In this document: one piece after another, positions 34,800-42,845 of the stretch
Position numbering within the stretch: position 1 is the first letter of the stretch
Layout: each line of letters opens with the position of its first letter
NCBI GenBank assembly: GCA_947175515.1
Contig: CAMWNA010000004.1
Location: 1-42,845, forward strand
Reading direction: 5' to 3'
DNA length: 42,845 bases
Origin: an uncultured Clostridia bacterium
GTDB lineage: Bacteria; Bacillota; Clostridia; Christensenellales; Borkfalkiaceae
Position numbers and translations under genes: made by a program
The notes under the pieces: model-generated
Databases searched by the model: none
Seen by the model: only the letters and a program-made list of their open reading frames with translations
Told to the model about the DNA's origin: nothing

Positions 34800-34828
34800 T
34801 TGCTTTTAATTATATAATATGGTATAAT
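34800..34828 (+). promoter_or_regulatory. gyrB-gyrA promoter (TTGCTT-17-TATAAT)
   Basis: The -35 is at 34800-34805 and the consensus -10 at 34823-34828. The leader is about 32 nt and carries AGGGG (34855-34859) 7 nt before the gyrB ATG. Confidence 0.78.
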
Positions 34829-34836
34829 AAATTCAA
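34809..34836 (-). promoter_or_regulatory. Promoter of the zinc-ribbon gene (TTGAAT-16-TATAAT)
   Basis: On the minus strand the -35 is at 34836-34831 and the -10 at 34814-34809. It overlaps the gyrB promoter face to face, so the two cannot be occupied at once. Confidence 0.6.
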
Positions 34837-34866
34837 GCTGAAAAAATAATTTTTAGGGGTTAAAAA

Positions 34867-36792
34867 ATGCGTAATAAAGTCAAAACCAATTACGACGCGG
34901 ACAGTCTTAAAGCCTTAAAAGGACTTGAACCCGTGCGCGAACATCCCGGTATGTATATCGGACCTACCGACGAAAAAGGACTGCACTGTTTAGTCAGGGA
35001 AGTTATCGATAACTCCATTGACGAAGCTTTGGCAGGCTTTTGCGACCGTATCGACGTAACCATTACCGAGGACGGCTCGTGCGTGGTTAAGGATAACGGC
35101 AGGGGTATTCCCACGGGCATCAACAAGGAGGAAGGCATCAGCGGCGTTGAGCTTGCTTTAACCAACCTTAATGCGGGCGGTAAATTCGGCGGCGGCAAAA
35201 AGGAAGGCGGCTACAAAATTTCCTCCGGTCTGCACGGCGTCGGCGTATCCTGCGTAAACGCGCTTTCGGACACGCTCATTGCCGAAGTCTGCCAGAACGG
35301 TCACATTTTCCGTCAGGTATACCATTGCGGAATCCCCGAAACCAAGCTTAAAACGGTCGGCAAAACCAAGGAAACGGGTACAACAATCTGTTTCCACCCC
35401 GACGCTACCGTGTTCGAAACGATTGACTTCAACTACGATACGTTAAAAACCCTTTTAAGGGAGCTTTCATATCTCAATAAGGGTCTTAAGCTCACCCTTA
35501 CCGACAGGCGCAACGGCAAGGTAAGGGAGGACGTTTTCTGCTACGAAGGCGGCGTAGTCCACTTCATCGAAGATATTAATAAGGGCAAAAACGTTCTTTT
35601 CGATAAACCCGTTTACTTTGAAGAAAACGAGGGCGACGATAAATTTCTCGAAGTCGCAATACAGTACAACGACGGATATTCAGAACAGATTTTCCCGTTC
35701 TCGAACAATATCCGCCAGCCCGACGGCGGAACCCACCTCGACGGCTTTAAAAACGCGCTTACCAAGGTCATTAACGACGCGGCAAAACGCCTGAACCTCG
35801 TAAAGGAAAACGCTAAACTCTCCGGCGACGACGTGCGCGAAGGTATAACCGCAGTCGTTTCGGTAAAAATCGCAGACGCGCAGTATGAAAGCCAGACGAA
35901 GAGCAAGCTTTGCTCAACCTACGTAAGAACCTTCGTCTATAAAGCGGTTGTTGAAAAATTCGGCACCTTCCTTGAAGAGCACCCCGCCGAAACTAAGGAG
36001 CTTATCTTACGTTGCCTTACCGCACAGCGCGCAAGGGAGGCGGCGCGCCTTGCCCGTGAAGAAACCCACAGAAAAGGCGTACTCGAATCTACCAAACTCC
36101 CCGGCAAGCTTGCCGACTGTTCGGACAAGCGTTCCGAGCTTTGCGAAATTTATATCGTTGAGGGCGACTCCGCAGGCGGTACGGCAAAACAGGGCAGGGA
36201 CAGGCGCTTTCAGGCAATTCTGCCTTTGCGCGGTAAAATATTGAACGTAGAAAAAGTAAGAATTAACCGCGTGCTCGAAAACGAGGAAATCAAAGCAATG
36301 ATTACCGCTTTCGGCTGCGGCATACAGGAGAACTTCGACGAAAGCAAACTCCGCTACGACAGAATTATAATTATGACCGACGCCGACGTTGACGGCTCGC
36401 ACATACGTATATTGCTTTTAACTTTCTTCTTCCGCTATATGCGTCCGTTGGTTGAAAACGGTCACGTATACGCCGCCCAGCCGCCCCTTTACAAGGTTTC
36501 CGGCAAGGGCATTCCTGAGACGTACCTTTACGACGATAAGGCTTTGGAAGATTTCAGGAACAGCTACAACGGTAAGTTTGAATTACAGCGTTATAAAGGC
36601 CTCGGCGAAATGAACAAGGAACAGCTTTGGGAAACGACTATGGACCCTGCAAAGCGCACGCTTGTACGTATCAACGTAGAGGACGCTGTCGAAGCCGACA
36701 AAACTTTCGCGCTTTTAATGGGCGAACAGCCTGAACTAAGAAGACAGTTCATAGAGGATAACGCCAAACTCGTAGAAGAGTTGGACGTATAA
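34867..36792 (+). CDS. gyrB: DNA gyrase subunit B
   Basis: GyrB supplies ATP hydrolysis for gyrase, which introduces negative supercoils. The GHKL domain has REVIDNSIDEAL (catalytic Glu45, Mg-binding Asn49), DNGRGIP and GLHGVGVSCVNAL. The transducer has the QTKSKL lysine. The Toprim domain has EGDSAGGTAKQGRDR and MTDADVDGSHI, and the C-terminal GLGEMNKEQLWETTMDP block is intact. Length is 641 aa, the usual Gram-positive size. Pairing with gyrA and the GyrA box favour gyrase over topoisomerase IV. dnaA, dnaN and recF are not nearby, so this is not the origin region. Confidence 0.95.
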   Translation: MRNKVKTNYDADSLKALKGLEPVREHPGMYIGPTDEKGLHCLVREVIDNSIDEALAGFCDRIDVTITEDGSCVVKDNGRGIPTGINKEEGISGVELALTNLNAGGKFGGGKKEGGYKISSGLHGVGVSCVNALSDTLIAEVCQNGHIFRQVYHCGIPETKLKTVGKTKETGTTICFHPDATVFETIDFNYDTLKTLLRELSYLNKGLKLTLTDRRNGKVREDVFCYEGGVVHFIEDINKGKNVLFDKPVYFEENEGDDKFLEVAIQYNDGYSEQIFPFSNNIRQPDGGTHLDGFKNALTKVINDAAKRLNLVKENAKLSGDDVREGITAVVSVKIADAQYESQTKSKLCSTYVRTFVYKAVVEKFGTFLEEHPAETKELILRCLTAQRAREAARLAREETHRKGVLESTKLPGKLADCSDKRSELCEIYIVEGDSAGGTAKQGRDRRFQAILPLRGKILNVEKVRINRVLENEEIKAMITAFGCGIQENFDESKLRYDRIIIMTDADVDGSHIRILLLTFFFRYMRPLVENGHVYAAQPPLYKVSGKGIPETYLYDDKALEDFRNSYNGKFELQRYKGLGEMNKEQLWETTMDPAKRTLVRINVEDAVEADKTFALLMGEQPELRRQFIEDNAKLVEELDV

Positions 36793-36809
36793 GGAGGTAA
36801 CAAGGTAAT

Positions 36810-39488
36810 ATGGCTAAAAAAGAAACCAGTCCCGAGCTTACCGAGGAATTTAAAAAGACCCTCGCCATGACAAAGCTTCTCGACGTAGAAGTGGACGAGG
36901 AACTGAAAAAATCATTCATAGCCTACGCAATGGCGGTTAACGTTTCCCGTGCAATACCCGACGTAAGGGACGGCTTAAAACCCGTACATAGGCGTATTCT
37001 GTATTCCATGCACGAGCTCGGCTTGTACTCCGACAAAGCGTTCAGAAAATGCGCGCGTATCGTCGGTGACTGCTTAGGTAAATACCACCCTCACGGCGAC
37101 AGCTCTGTCTACGACGCACTCGTAAGACTTGCGCAGGACTTCTCCATAAACTTTCCCCTTGTAGAAGGTCACGGTAACTTCGGCTCAGTCGACGGCGACC
37201 CTGCCGCGGCAATGAGGTATACGGAAGCAAGGCTTTCCAAGCTCTCCGCTGAAATGCTCCGCGATTTGGATAAGGAAACGGTTGACTTCTACCCGACGTT
37301 CGACGATACGGGTATGCAGCCTACCGTTCTGCCTTCGCGTTTCCCCAATATGCTCGTCAACGGCTCCGACGGTATCGCAGTCGGTATGGCAACAAACATT
37401 CCGCCCCATAACTTGGGCGAGGTTATCGACGGCGTTATAGCTATGATAGACAAGCCCGATATTGAGGTGGACGAACTTATGCAGTACGTTCCCGCCCCCG
37501 ACTTCCCTACGGGCGCGCTCATTATGGGCAGAAGCGGCATTAAAAAAGCTTACAGAACGGGCAGGGGCAACATAATTATCCGTTCGCGTTGCGACATTGA
37601 AGAATATCATTCTGGCAATCAGACGCGTACGCGCATCATCGTAACGGAAATTCCCTATCAGGTAAATAAAGCAAAGCTTATTGAAAGCATTGCGAACTTA
37701 GTTAAGGACAAGCGTATCGAAGGCATCTCGGACATCCGTGAAGAATCCGACCGCGACGGTATGCGAATAGTTATCGAAATAAAGAAAGAAGCAAACGCAC
37801 AGGTTGTTTTAAATACACTGTACAAGCATACGAATTTGCAGGTTTCCGACGGTATTATAATGCTTGCCCTCGTTGACGGCACGCCTAAAATACTCAACCT
37901 CAGAGAATGTATATTCTATTACCTTGAGCATCAGAAAGAAATCATTACGCGCCGCACCAAGTACGACCTTGTTAAAACTGAGGAACGCGCACACATTTTG
38001 CGCGGACTTGTAATCGCACAGGCGCACATAAACGAAGTAGTCAAAATCTGCCGCAACGCGGTTGATAAAACCGACTGCGTGCAGAAGCTTACCGCAAACT
38101 TCGAGCTTGACGAAAGACAGGCAAACGCCGTTGCCGAGTTAAGACTTTACAGATTGTCGCACTTGGAAGTAAACAAGTTAAAGGAAGAACTTTCCCAGCT
38201 TGAAGCTACTATTAAGGACTTAAAGGATATTCTCGCCCACGAAAGCAGAGTTTACGAAATTATTAAAAACGACCTTACTGAAATCAAACGCAAATATCCT
38301 TCTGAAAGAAGAACGGAAATTGCAGTCAATTACGACGGCGATATAGAGGACGCGGACTTGATTCCTGTCGAACAGGTAGTGGTTTCTATGACCCACGGCG
38401 GCTACGTTAAGCGCCTTCCCGTTGCCGAATACCGCGCACAGCACCGCGGCGGTACGGGTATTACCGGTCACCGTCCCAAGGAAGAGGACTTTGTTGAGGA
38501 AATGTTCGTCTGCTCCTCGCACGACGATATTTTGCTTTTCTCCAACTACGGCAAAGCTTACAAAATCAAAGCGTACGAAATTCCCGAAGCCCAGCGTACT
38601 GCGCGCGGCAGGGCAATAGTAAACATAGTACAAATTGCTCAGGACGAAAAGATTAACGCGCTCATTCCTATGCCCGAAAAGCCCGAAGGCTTTATCGTAT
38701 TCGCAACCAAGAAAGGTCTTATAAAGAAGACCAAGATGGGCGAGTTCAAACGCATAAACCGCAACGGCAAAATCGCAATCAAGCTGCTTGAAGGCGACGA
38801 TTTAATCTCCGTTCAGTTCACTACCGGCAAAAAAGAAATTATGATGGCGTCGCGCGGCGGAAAGTGTATACGCTTCTCCGAAAAAGACGTAAGAAAGACT
38901 GGTCGCGGTACGGCAGGCGTAAAGGGAATGAAGCTTCCTTCCGGCGACTGCGTTGTGGATATGCTGGTAATAGATAAGAAGAAGGACATCTTAACCGTAA
39001 CTTCCAAGGGCTACGGCAAACGTTGCTCTGTTGAAGAGTACAGGGTGCAAAGCAGGGCAGGCTTAGGTATTAAGGCAGGCGTATTCAATACCGCTACAGG
39101 TCATATGATTAACTTAAAGCAGGTAACCGACGAAGACGACCTTATGATTATTTCCAACAGCGGCACGATAATCAGAATGCACTGCGCAGACATTTCACGC
39201 ATAGGCAGGAACACCAAGGGCGTACGATTGATGCGCATAAAGGGCAAGAACGATTCCGTTGCAACCGTTGCAATAACCGAATACGACGACGAGGCTGAAG
39301 CTCAGGCTCCCGTTGAAGCGGTAGCTCAACCCACAGAAGGACAGACGGAAACACAGCAGGCAGAAACTAACGTAGAAACTCCGGTTGTTGTAGCCGAAGA
39401 AAAATCCGCTGAAAAGAAAACGGCAAAAAAGACTACGGCGGAAAAGGAAGTAAAAGCCGAAAAGCCTTCTAAAAAGTCTAAAAAATAA
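36810..39488 (+). CDS. gyrA: DNA gyrase subunit A
   Basis: GyrA cuts and rejoins the DNA gate. The winged-helix and tower parts precede catalytic Tyr137 ([10 protein letters not shown]). The quinolone-determining segment [17 protein letters not shown] is normal. The C-terminal beta-pinwheel, which wraps DNA, carries a GyrA-box variant QHRGGTG (544-550) in place of the typical QRRGGKG. Beyond about residue 828 there is a 64-residue low-complexity tail, acidic first ([10 protein letters not shown]) and then lysine/alanine-rich ([17 protein letters not shown]). Total length is 892 aa. AAGGAGGT (36791-36798) and a closer AAGGT precede the ATG. Confidence 0.95.
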   Translation: MAKKETSPELTEEFKKTLAMTKLLDVEVDEELKKSFIAYAMAVNVSRAIPDVRDGLKPVHRRILYSMHELGLYSDKAFRKCARIVGDCLGKYHPHGDSSVYDALVRLAQDFSINFPLVEGHGNFGSVDGDPAAAMRYTEARLSKLSAEMLRDLDKETVDFYPTFDDTGMQPTVLPSRFPNMLVNGSDGIAVGMATNIPPHNLGEVIDGVIAMIDKPDIEVDELMQYVPAPDFPTGALIMGRSGIKKAYRTGRGNIIIRSRCDIEEYHSGNQTRTRIIVTEIPYQVNKAKLIESIANLVKDKRIEGISDIREESDRDGMRIVIEIKKEANAQVVLNTLYKHTNLQVSDGIIMLALVDGTPKILNLRECIFYYLEHQKEIITRRTKYDLVKTEERAHILRGLVIAQAHINEVVKICRNAVDKTDCVQKLTANFELDERQANAVAELRLYRLSHLEVNKLKEELSQLEATIKDLKDILAHESRVYEIIKNDLTEIKRKYPSERRTEIAVNYDGDIEDADLIPVEQVVVSMTHGGYVKRLPVAEYRAQHRGGTGITGHRPKEEDFVEEMFVCSSHDDILLFSNYGKAYKIKAYEIPEAQRTARGRAIVNIVQIAQDEKINALIPMPEKPEGFIVFATKKGLIKKTKMGEFKRINRNGKIAIKLLEGDDLISVQFTTGKKEIMMASRGGKCIRFSEKDVRKTGRGTAGVKGMKLPSGDCVVDMLVIDKKKDILTVTSKGYGKRCSVEEYRVQSRAGLGIKAGVFNTATGHMINLKQVTDEDDLMIISNSGTIIRMHCADISRIGRNTKGVRLMRIKGKNDSVATVAITEYDDEAEAQAPVEAVAQPTEGQTETQQAETNVETPVVVAEEKSAEKKTAKKTTAEKEVKAEKPSKKSKK

Positions 39489-39504
39489 TTATTGAGAATT
39501 TAAA

Positions 39505-39537
39505 AAATAGCGGAGATAATAACTATCTCCGCTATTT
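39505..39537 (+). terminator. Hairpin after gyrA
   Basis: A perfect 14-bp stem, AAATAGCGGAGATA (39505-39518) and TATCTCCGCTATTT (39524-39537), has a 5-nt loop. The following TATAAGGTTTTGTTTA is a weak U-tract and holds the AAGG of the next gene. Confidence 0.75.
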
Positions 39538-39552
39538 ATAAGGTTTTGTTTA

Positions 39553-40053
39553 ATGACAAGTAAAGTACCGTATTACGAAAGAACGTTTCGAGGAAAATTT
39601 AAAATATCAATAATTTTTTTTGTGCTGTTGGCTGTTATAACAATTTCGTTATGGGTAATAACGTTCAGAGCAATCAAGGTTAATAAAATAGTTGCATACA
39701 ATAAAATTGTTGAAGCAGTAGTAACAGATTATTATATGATTGGAGGAGATCATACCGCGTATCCTACATTTGGATTTGATTACTGTTACGTTGACGAAAA
39801 TGGAATAACTTATAAAGGTTCAACTGGACGGACTTTCGTATATGGCTATGAAGCTGCAGAAAAGGCAATAGAAGACGGCTTGACTATTAGAATATATGTA
39901 GATAATAAAGGTAATAGTGTGCCGGTTGGTACAGAGATGTCGCAAAAAAAATTTATAACGATATTAGTTTTCAGCATTATCTTTGTTGTTGGTGACGTTA
40001 TATTTTTTATAATATTTTTGATACCTAAAAAATCAAAAGAAAATAAAACTTAA
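39553..40053 (+). CDS. AT-rich membrane protein, possibly DUF3592-like
   Basis: A 166-aa protein with an N-terminal helix (about 18-38), an outside domain of about 95 residues and a second helix (about 136-157) followed by KKSKENK. The outside domain has YPTFGFDYCYVDENGITYKGSTG and a later IRIYVDNKGNSVPV, the pattern of DUF3592 proteins (V-x-A-x-V, YP-x-F-x-Y, then V-x-YDP); this is a loose match. Its DNA is clearly richer in A/T than its neighbours and uses different codons. It stands alone between two hairpins. This suggests recent transfer or a weakly expressed accessory gene. Confidence 0.7.
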   Translation: MTSKVPYYERTFRGKFKISIIFFVLLAVITISLWVITFRAIKVNKIVAYNKIVEAVVTDYYMIGGDHTAYPTFGFDYCYVDENGITYKGSTGRTFVYGYEAAEKAIEDGLTIRIYVDNKGNSVPVGTEMSQKKFITILVFSIIFVVGDVIFFIIFLIPKKSKENKT

Positions 40054-40064
40054 ACTAAATGATA

Positions 40065-40091
40065 ATAGCGGCGTGTTTGACACGCCGCTAT
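40065..40091. terminator. Bidirectional terminator between the orphan gene and the ATPase
   Basis: An 11-bp stem, ATAGCGGCGTG (40065-40075) and CACGCCGCTAT (40081-40091), closes on TTTGA. It separates two converging genes. Confidence 0.8.
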
Positions 40092-40110
40092 AAATCTATA
40101 TACGTACAAT

Positions 40111-42795
40111 TTATTTTTCTTCAACAGCCGTAATTTCTTTTTCCTTTTGCTTGTGCTTTTTTGCAGAAGGCAGTATCGCGTGCATTATCTCTATCAGCCA
40201 TCCAGATACAGGGAACGCCGCTTCTATAACCACGACTATAGTTAAAATCTTTCCGTAATCCCATTCTATTTCCGCCCAGCCTACGTAGAACATTTTATCA
40301 ACGAACTCGGCAGGCAACGCAAACGCCGTCACGCATATCGCAAGCACCGCAGCGCACAGTATTGCACGGAACAAATTGAACGGCTTACACAGCCTGAACA
40401 CCATTACGAAACCGGAGAACGTTAATGCAATCATACACATCGCAATGTAATGGTTGCCGAACAGCTCGGCATTTATCTCTTTCGTAATGTACATTGACAT
40501 TACGCAAATTATCATAAGCAACGCGCCTGATACTGCGCCGCTCATAACGTGTGAAATAAACTTGCCTTGCACTCGTTCCTTGTTTGGCTGCAGAGAGAGG
40601 AAGAAGGAAGGTATTGCTATAATCGCAACTTCCAGCAGTAAAACGTTCTGCGGCATAAACAGGTAAGGCACCTGCATTGCAATGCACAAAAGCGCAAGAA
40701 TTGCCGTAAACAGCGTTTTCATTAAGTACAGCGCGGATGAGTTTTTAATATTGTTAATAACCCTTCTGCCCTCGGCAACGACCTTCGGCATGGAATTGAA
40801 GTTGTTGTCCATAAGCACCAAATGGCTTACGTTTCTCGCAGCTTCACTTCCCGAAGCGACCGAAATTGCGCAGTCGGCTTCCTTCAATGCAAGAATATCG
40901 TTTACGCCGTCGCCCGTCATAGCAACAGTGTTGCCTTCGGATTTTATCGCGCGGACGAGTATAGCCTTCTGCTCAGGCGTAACCCTTCCGAAAACGGTAT
41001 ACTTGTTGGCAACGTTTTCAACCTCTTTTTCATTAAGTCCTTCTAGGGAAATAAACTTATCAGCACCCTTGATGCCTGCACGCTTGGCAACCTCGCATAC
41101 GGTTATGGGGTTATCACCCGAAATAACTTTTACGTTTACGTCGTTGTCGCCGAACCACTTAATGGTATCAACGGCGTCCTCGCGGATATTGTCCGCAATG
41201 GAAATTACCGCAATCGGCTTCATAACCGCGGGCAGCTTTTCCCCGACGATAGGCGAAGGGGAGTGCGCAAGCACTATAACTCTTAAACCCATTTGCGCAT
41301 ACTGTTTGACAATCCTTTCAACCTTAGGCGGATAGGGCTTTAAAACGAATTCGGGCGCACCCATACAGAAGGTACCCACGTCCTCGAAATATACCGCGGA
41401 AAGCTTGCGCTTTGACGAGAAAGGAATAGTAGCCGTAGCGCTCAGCTTGTCGTTGTAACCGAAGTGGTTAAAAAGCGCAATGGAAGTCTGGTTGTTGCTG
41501 TCAAGCGCGGCAAGCATACTTCCCATAATGTCGTTTAAGGATAAGTCCCCGACGGTGTTCAGAATAACGCAGTCGTTAACCCTCATTCTGCCGTCGGTAA
41601 TAGTTCCGGTCTTATCAAGGCATAGAACGTTCACCCTCGCCAGCATTTCCAGCGAGTACATATCCTGAACCAATGTATGGTTTTTGGCAAGCCTCACTAT
41701 GCCCACGGCAAGCGCGATACTGGTAAGCAACAACATACCCGAAGGTATCATACCTATAACTACGGTACACGTTCGCTGAATAGCGTAGTTAATATCCTTG
41801 GAGAATATCCACGCCGTTACCTTGCTGTAAGCTGTGGGGTCCGCAAGTCCAATCTGGTGGTAGGTGGTAAAGAAGGTACCTATGGCAATAGGAATAATAA
41901 GTATTGATATGACCTTAATTATTAACTTGGTCGAGTTCATAAGCTCGGAGTTGGGGCGCTTATATTTCTTTGCCTTGGAGGTCAGCTTTTCAATGTAATT
42001 TTCTTTGCCGACTTTTTCAACTCTGAACTTACCGCTGCCGCTGGATATAAAGCTTCCTGCGTAAAGTATATCCCCGACGGATTTCTTTATCGCAACCGAC
42101 TCACCCGTCAAAAGACTTTCGTTGGCTTCAACCGAACCTTCCGCAAGAATACAGTCCGCAGGTACTTGGTTGCCCAGCTCTAACACCAGTACGTCGTCCA
42201 GAACGATTTCGCTTACCGGTATTTCTATTACCTCGCCGTCGCGCATAACCTTGACGGTATTTGAGGCAAGTATCGAAAGTTTATCTATCGAAAGCTTCGA
42301 ACGGATTTCCTGAATAATACCTATTACGATATTCGCTGTAGTAATGAAAAGCACGAGGTAGTTGGTGAACCCCTTGGTGTTTGCGATAATCAACGCAATT
42401 CCGGCAAGCAGACACAACAGGTTGAAGAACGTGCAAATGTTGCCTATAAAAATGCTCGCATAGGATCGTGAGTACTTTTTGTTAGTGTCGTTAAAGAGGA
42501 ACTGCGTAAACCTAGTCTGAACCTGCGCAGTGGAAAGCCCCTTGTTCAACCTCGGCGAAAAACGTTCAACCTTGCTGTTCACGGCCTTTTTAGGGTGACG
42601 TTTGAAGTACTTTACAATTTTTTCTTTATTAAATTCTTCCTTCTTTTTACCCTTTCCCGTTTCGGCGTCTTCCAAAGCTTCGTTCTGTACGCTTTCTACG
42701 TCAGCCGCAGCTTCGTCAACGGTTTCCTCAGGAATTTCCGCAGACTTATCTTTCTTATCTTTCTTATCGTTTACTTTATAAAATATTTTACTCAT
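40111..42795 (-). CDS. Cation-translocating P-type ATPase (HAD-IC family)
   Basis: An ATP-driven cation pump of the inner membrane. Phosphorylated Asp394 lies in CLDKTGTIT, the actuator motif is LLTGES and the hinge is GDGVNDILALKEADC. About eight to ten transmembrane helices are visible. The helix-4 motif reads IPSGM where Ca/Mg pumps have PEGL. I recall PSGL in a Firmicutes clade related to CtpE, so this looks like a family trait and not a defect; the ion is unknown. An 80-residue charged N-terminal extension (Lys/Glu-rich) precedes the core, giving 894 aa. A -10 TATAAT lies at 42833-42828; its -35 would fall outside the window. Confidence 0.9.
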   Translation of the reverse strand: MSKIFYKVNDKKDKKDKSAEIPEETVDEAAADVESVQNEALEDAETGKGKKKEEFNKEKIVKYFKRHPKKAVNSKVERFSPRLNKGLSTAQVQTRFTQFLFNDTNKKYSRSYASIFIGNICTFFNLLCLLAGIALIIANTKGFTNYLVLFITTANIVIGIIQEIRSKLSIDKLSILASNTVKVMRDGEVIEIPVSEIVLDDVLVLELGNQVPADCILAEGSVEANESLLTGESVAIKKSVGDILYAGSFISSGSGKFRVEKVGKENYIEKLTSKAKKYKRPNSELMNSTKLIIKVISILIIPIAIGTFFTTYHQIGLADPTAYSKVTAWIFSKDINYAIQRTCTVVIGMIPSGMLLLTSIALAVGIVRLAKNHTLVQDMYSLEMLARVNVLCLDKTGTITDGRMRVNDCVILNTVGDLSLNDIMGSMLAALDSNNQTSIALFNHFGYNDKLSATATIPFSSKRKLSAVYFEDVGTFCMGAPEFVLKPYPPKVERIVKQYAQMGLRVIVLAHSPSPIVGEKLPAVMKPIAVISIADNIREDAVDTIKWFGDNDVNVKVISGDNPITVCEVAKRAGIKGADKFISLEGLNEKEVENVANKYTVFGRVTPEQKAILVRAIKSEGNTVAMTGDGVNDILALKEADCAISVASGSEAARNVSHLVLMDNNFNSMPKVVAEGRRVINNIKNSSALYLMKTLFTAILALLCIAMQVPYLFMPQNVLLLEVAIIAIPSFFLSLQPNKERVQGKFISHVMSGAVSGALLMIICVMSMYITKEINAELFGNHYIAMCMIALTFSGFVMVFRLCKPFNLFRAILCAAVLAICVTAFALPAEFVDKMFYVGWAEIEWDYGKILTIVVVIEAAFPVSGWLIEIMHAILPSAKKHKQKEKEITAVEEK

Positions 42796-42827
42796 AAGCT
42801 ACCAATTAAAATATTTCTACAAACTAC

Positions 42828-42833
42828 ATTATA
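42828..42833 (-). promoter_or_regulatory. -10 box of the ATPase promoter
   Basis: TATAAT on the minus strand, 32 nt before the ATG. The matching -35 position lies beyond the end of the window. Confidence 0.45.
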
Positions 42834-42845
42834 ACACAGCCAAAC

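Noticed and set aside
40682-41335. A 217-codon plus-strand frame opposite the P-type ATPase
   Set aside because: The ATPase hinge and nucleotide-binding motifs occupy this stretch on the minus strand.

Overview
The window looks like a chromosomal segment of an anaerobic, probably spore-forming Bacillota of class Clostridia. The evidence is a SCIFF peptide next to its radical-SAM maturase, RuvC instead of RecU, HemZ, TIGR04086, the mrnC-rlmB-sigH run, and sporulation genes (cwlD-like, yabP, yabQ, sigH). Base composition is intermediate. Neither genus nor order can be fixed from the sequence; a gut-type lineage such as Christensenellales is a guess. I see no tRNA or rRNA gene, CRISPR array, insertion sequence or prophage. 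Almost everything is conserved housekeeping DNA, so the interest lies in details.

Layout. 1-1450: marR-degV on the minus strand, divergent from the following block. 1492-6101: Holliday-junction genes ruvC, ruvA, ruvB, then queuosine genes queA and tgt. 6208-11283: a secretion block made of yajC, a TIGR04086 membrane protein, the SCIFF precursor (50 aa), its maturase scfB, secD and secF. 11326-17746: recJ, rel, a metallo-beta-lactamase-fold hydrolase and hemZ, tightly packed. 17893-20743: a small orphan gene, rpsO and pnp. 20821-21510: a cwlD-like amidase (minus). 21573-30010: mrnC, rlmB, sigH, dnaX, ybaB, two Sel1-repeat genes, recR and gpsA. 30129-34516: typA, yabP, yabQ, a divIC-like gene, ppx/gppA and an M50 protease. 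34582-34737: a 51-aa zinc-ribbon gene (minus). 34867-39488: gyrB-gyrA. 39553-40053: an AT-rich orphan membrane gene. 40111-42795: a P-type ATPase (minus).

How the genes work together. RuvABC, RecJ, RecR, DnaX and gyrase serve replication and recombination. QueA and Tgt make queuosine tRNA. YajC and SecDF assist the Sec translocon, with the SCIFF RiPP locus inside that block. Rel and Ppx/GppA may both act on (p)ppGpp. SigH, the CwlD-like amidase, YabP and YabQ point to sporulation.

Most notable observations: (1) dnaX has an in-frame A8 slippery run after the AAA+ and collar region, with a -1 frame stop six codons on, as expected for a tau/gamma switch. (2) SecD and SecF both appear to lack the charged transmembrane residues used for proton-driven translocation. 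(3) marR and ruvC have near-consensus promoters so close to ATG that their mRNAs should be almost leaderless. (4) Several intrinsic-terminator hairpins sit directly against the next start codon, one with its 3' arm forming the Shine-Dalgarno sequence. (5) Two Sel1-repeat genes interrupt the usual dnaX-ybaB-recR order. (6) A short zinc-ribbon gene lies opposite gyrB. All readings are by eye; no database search or folding program was run.
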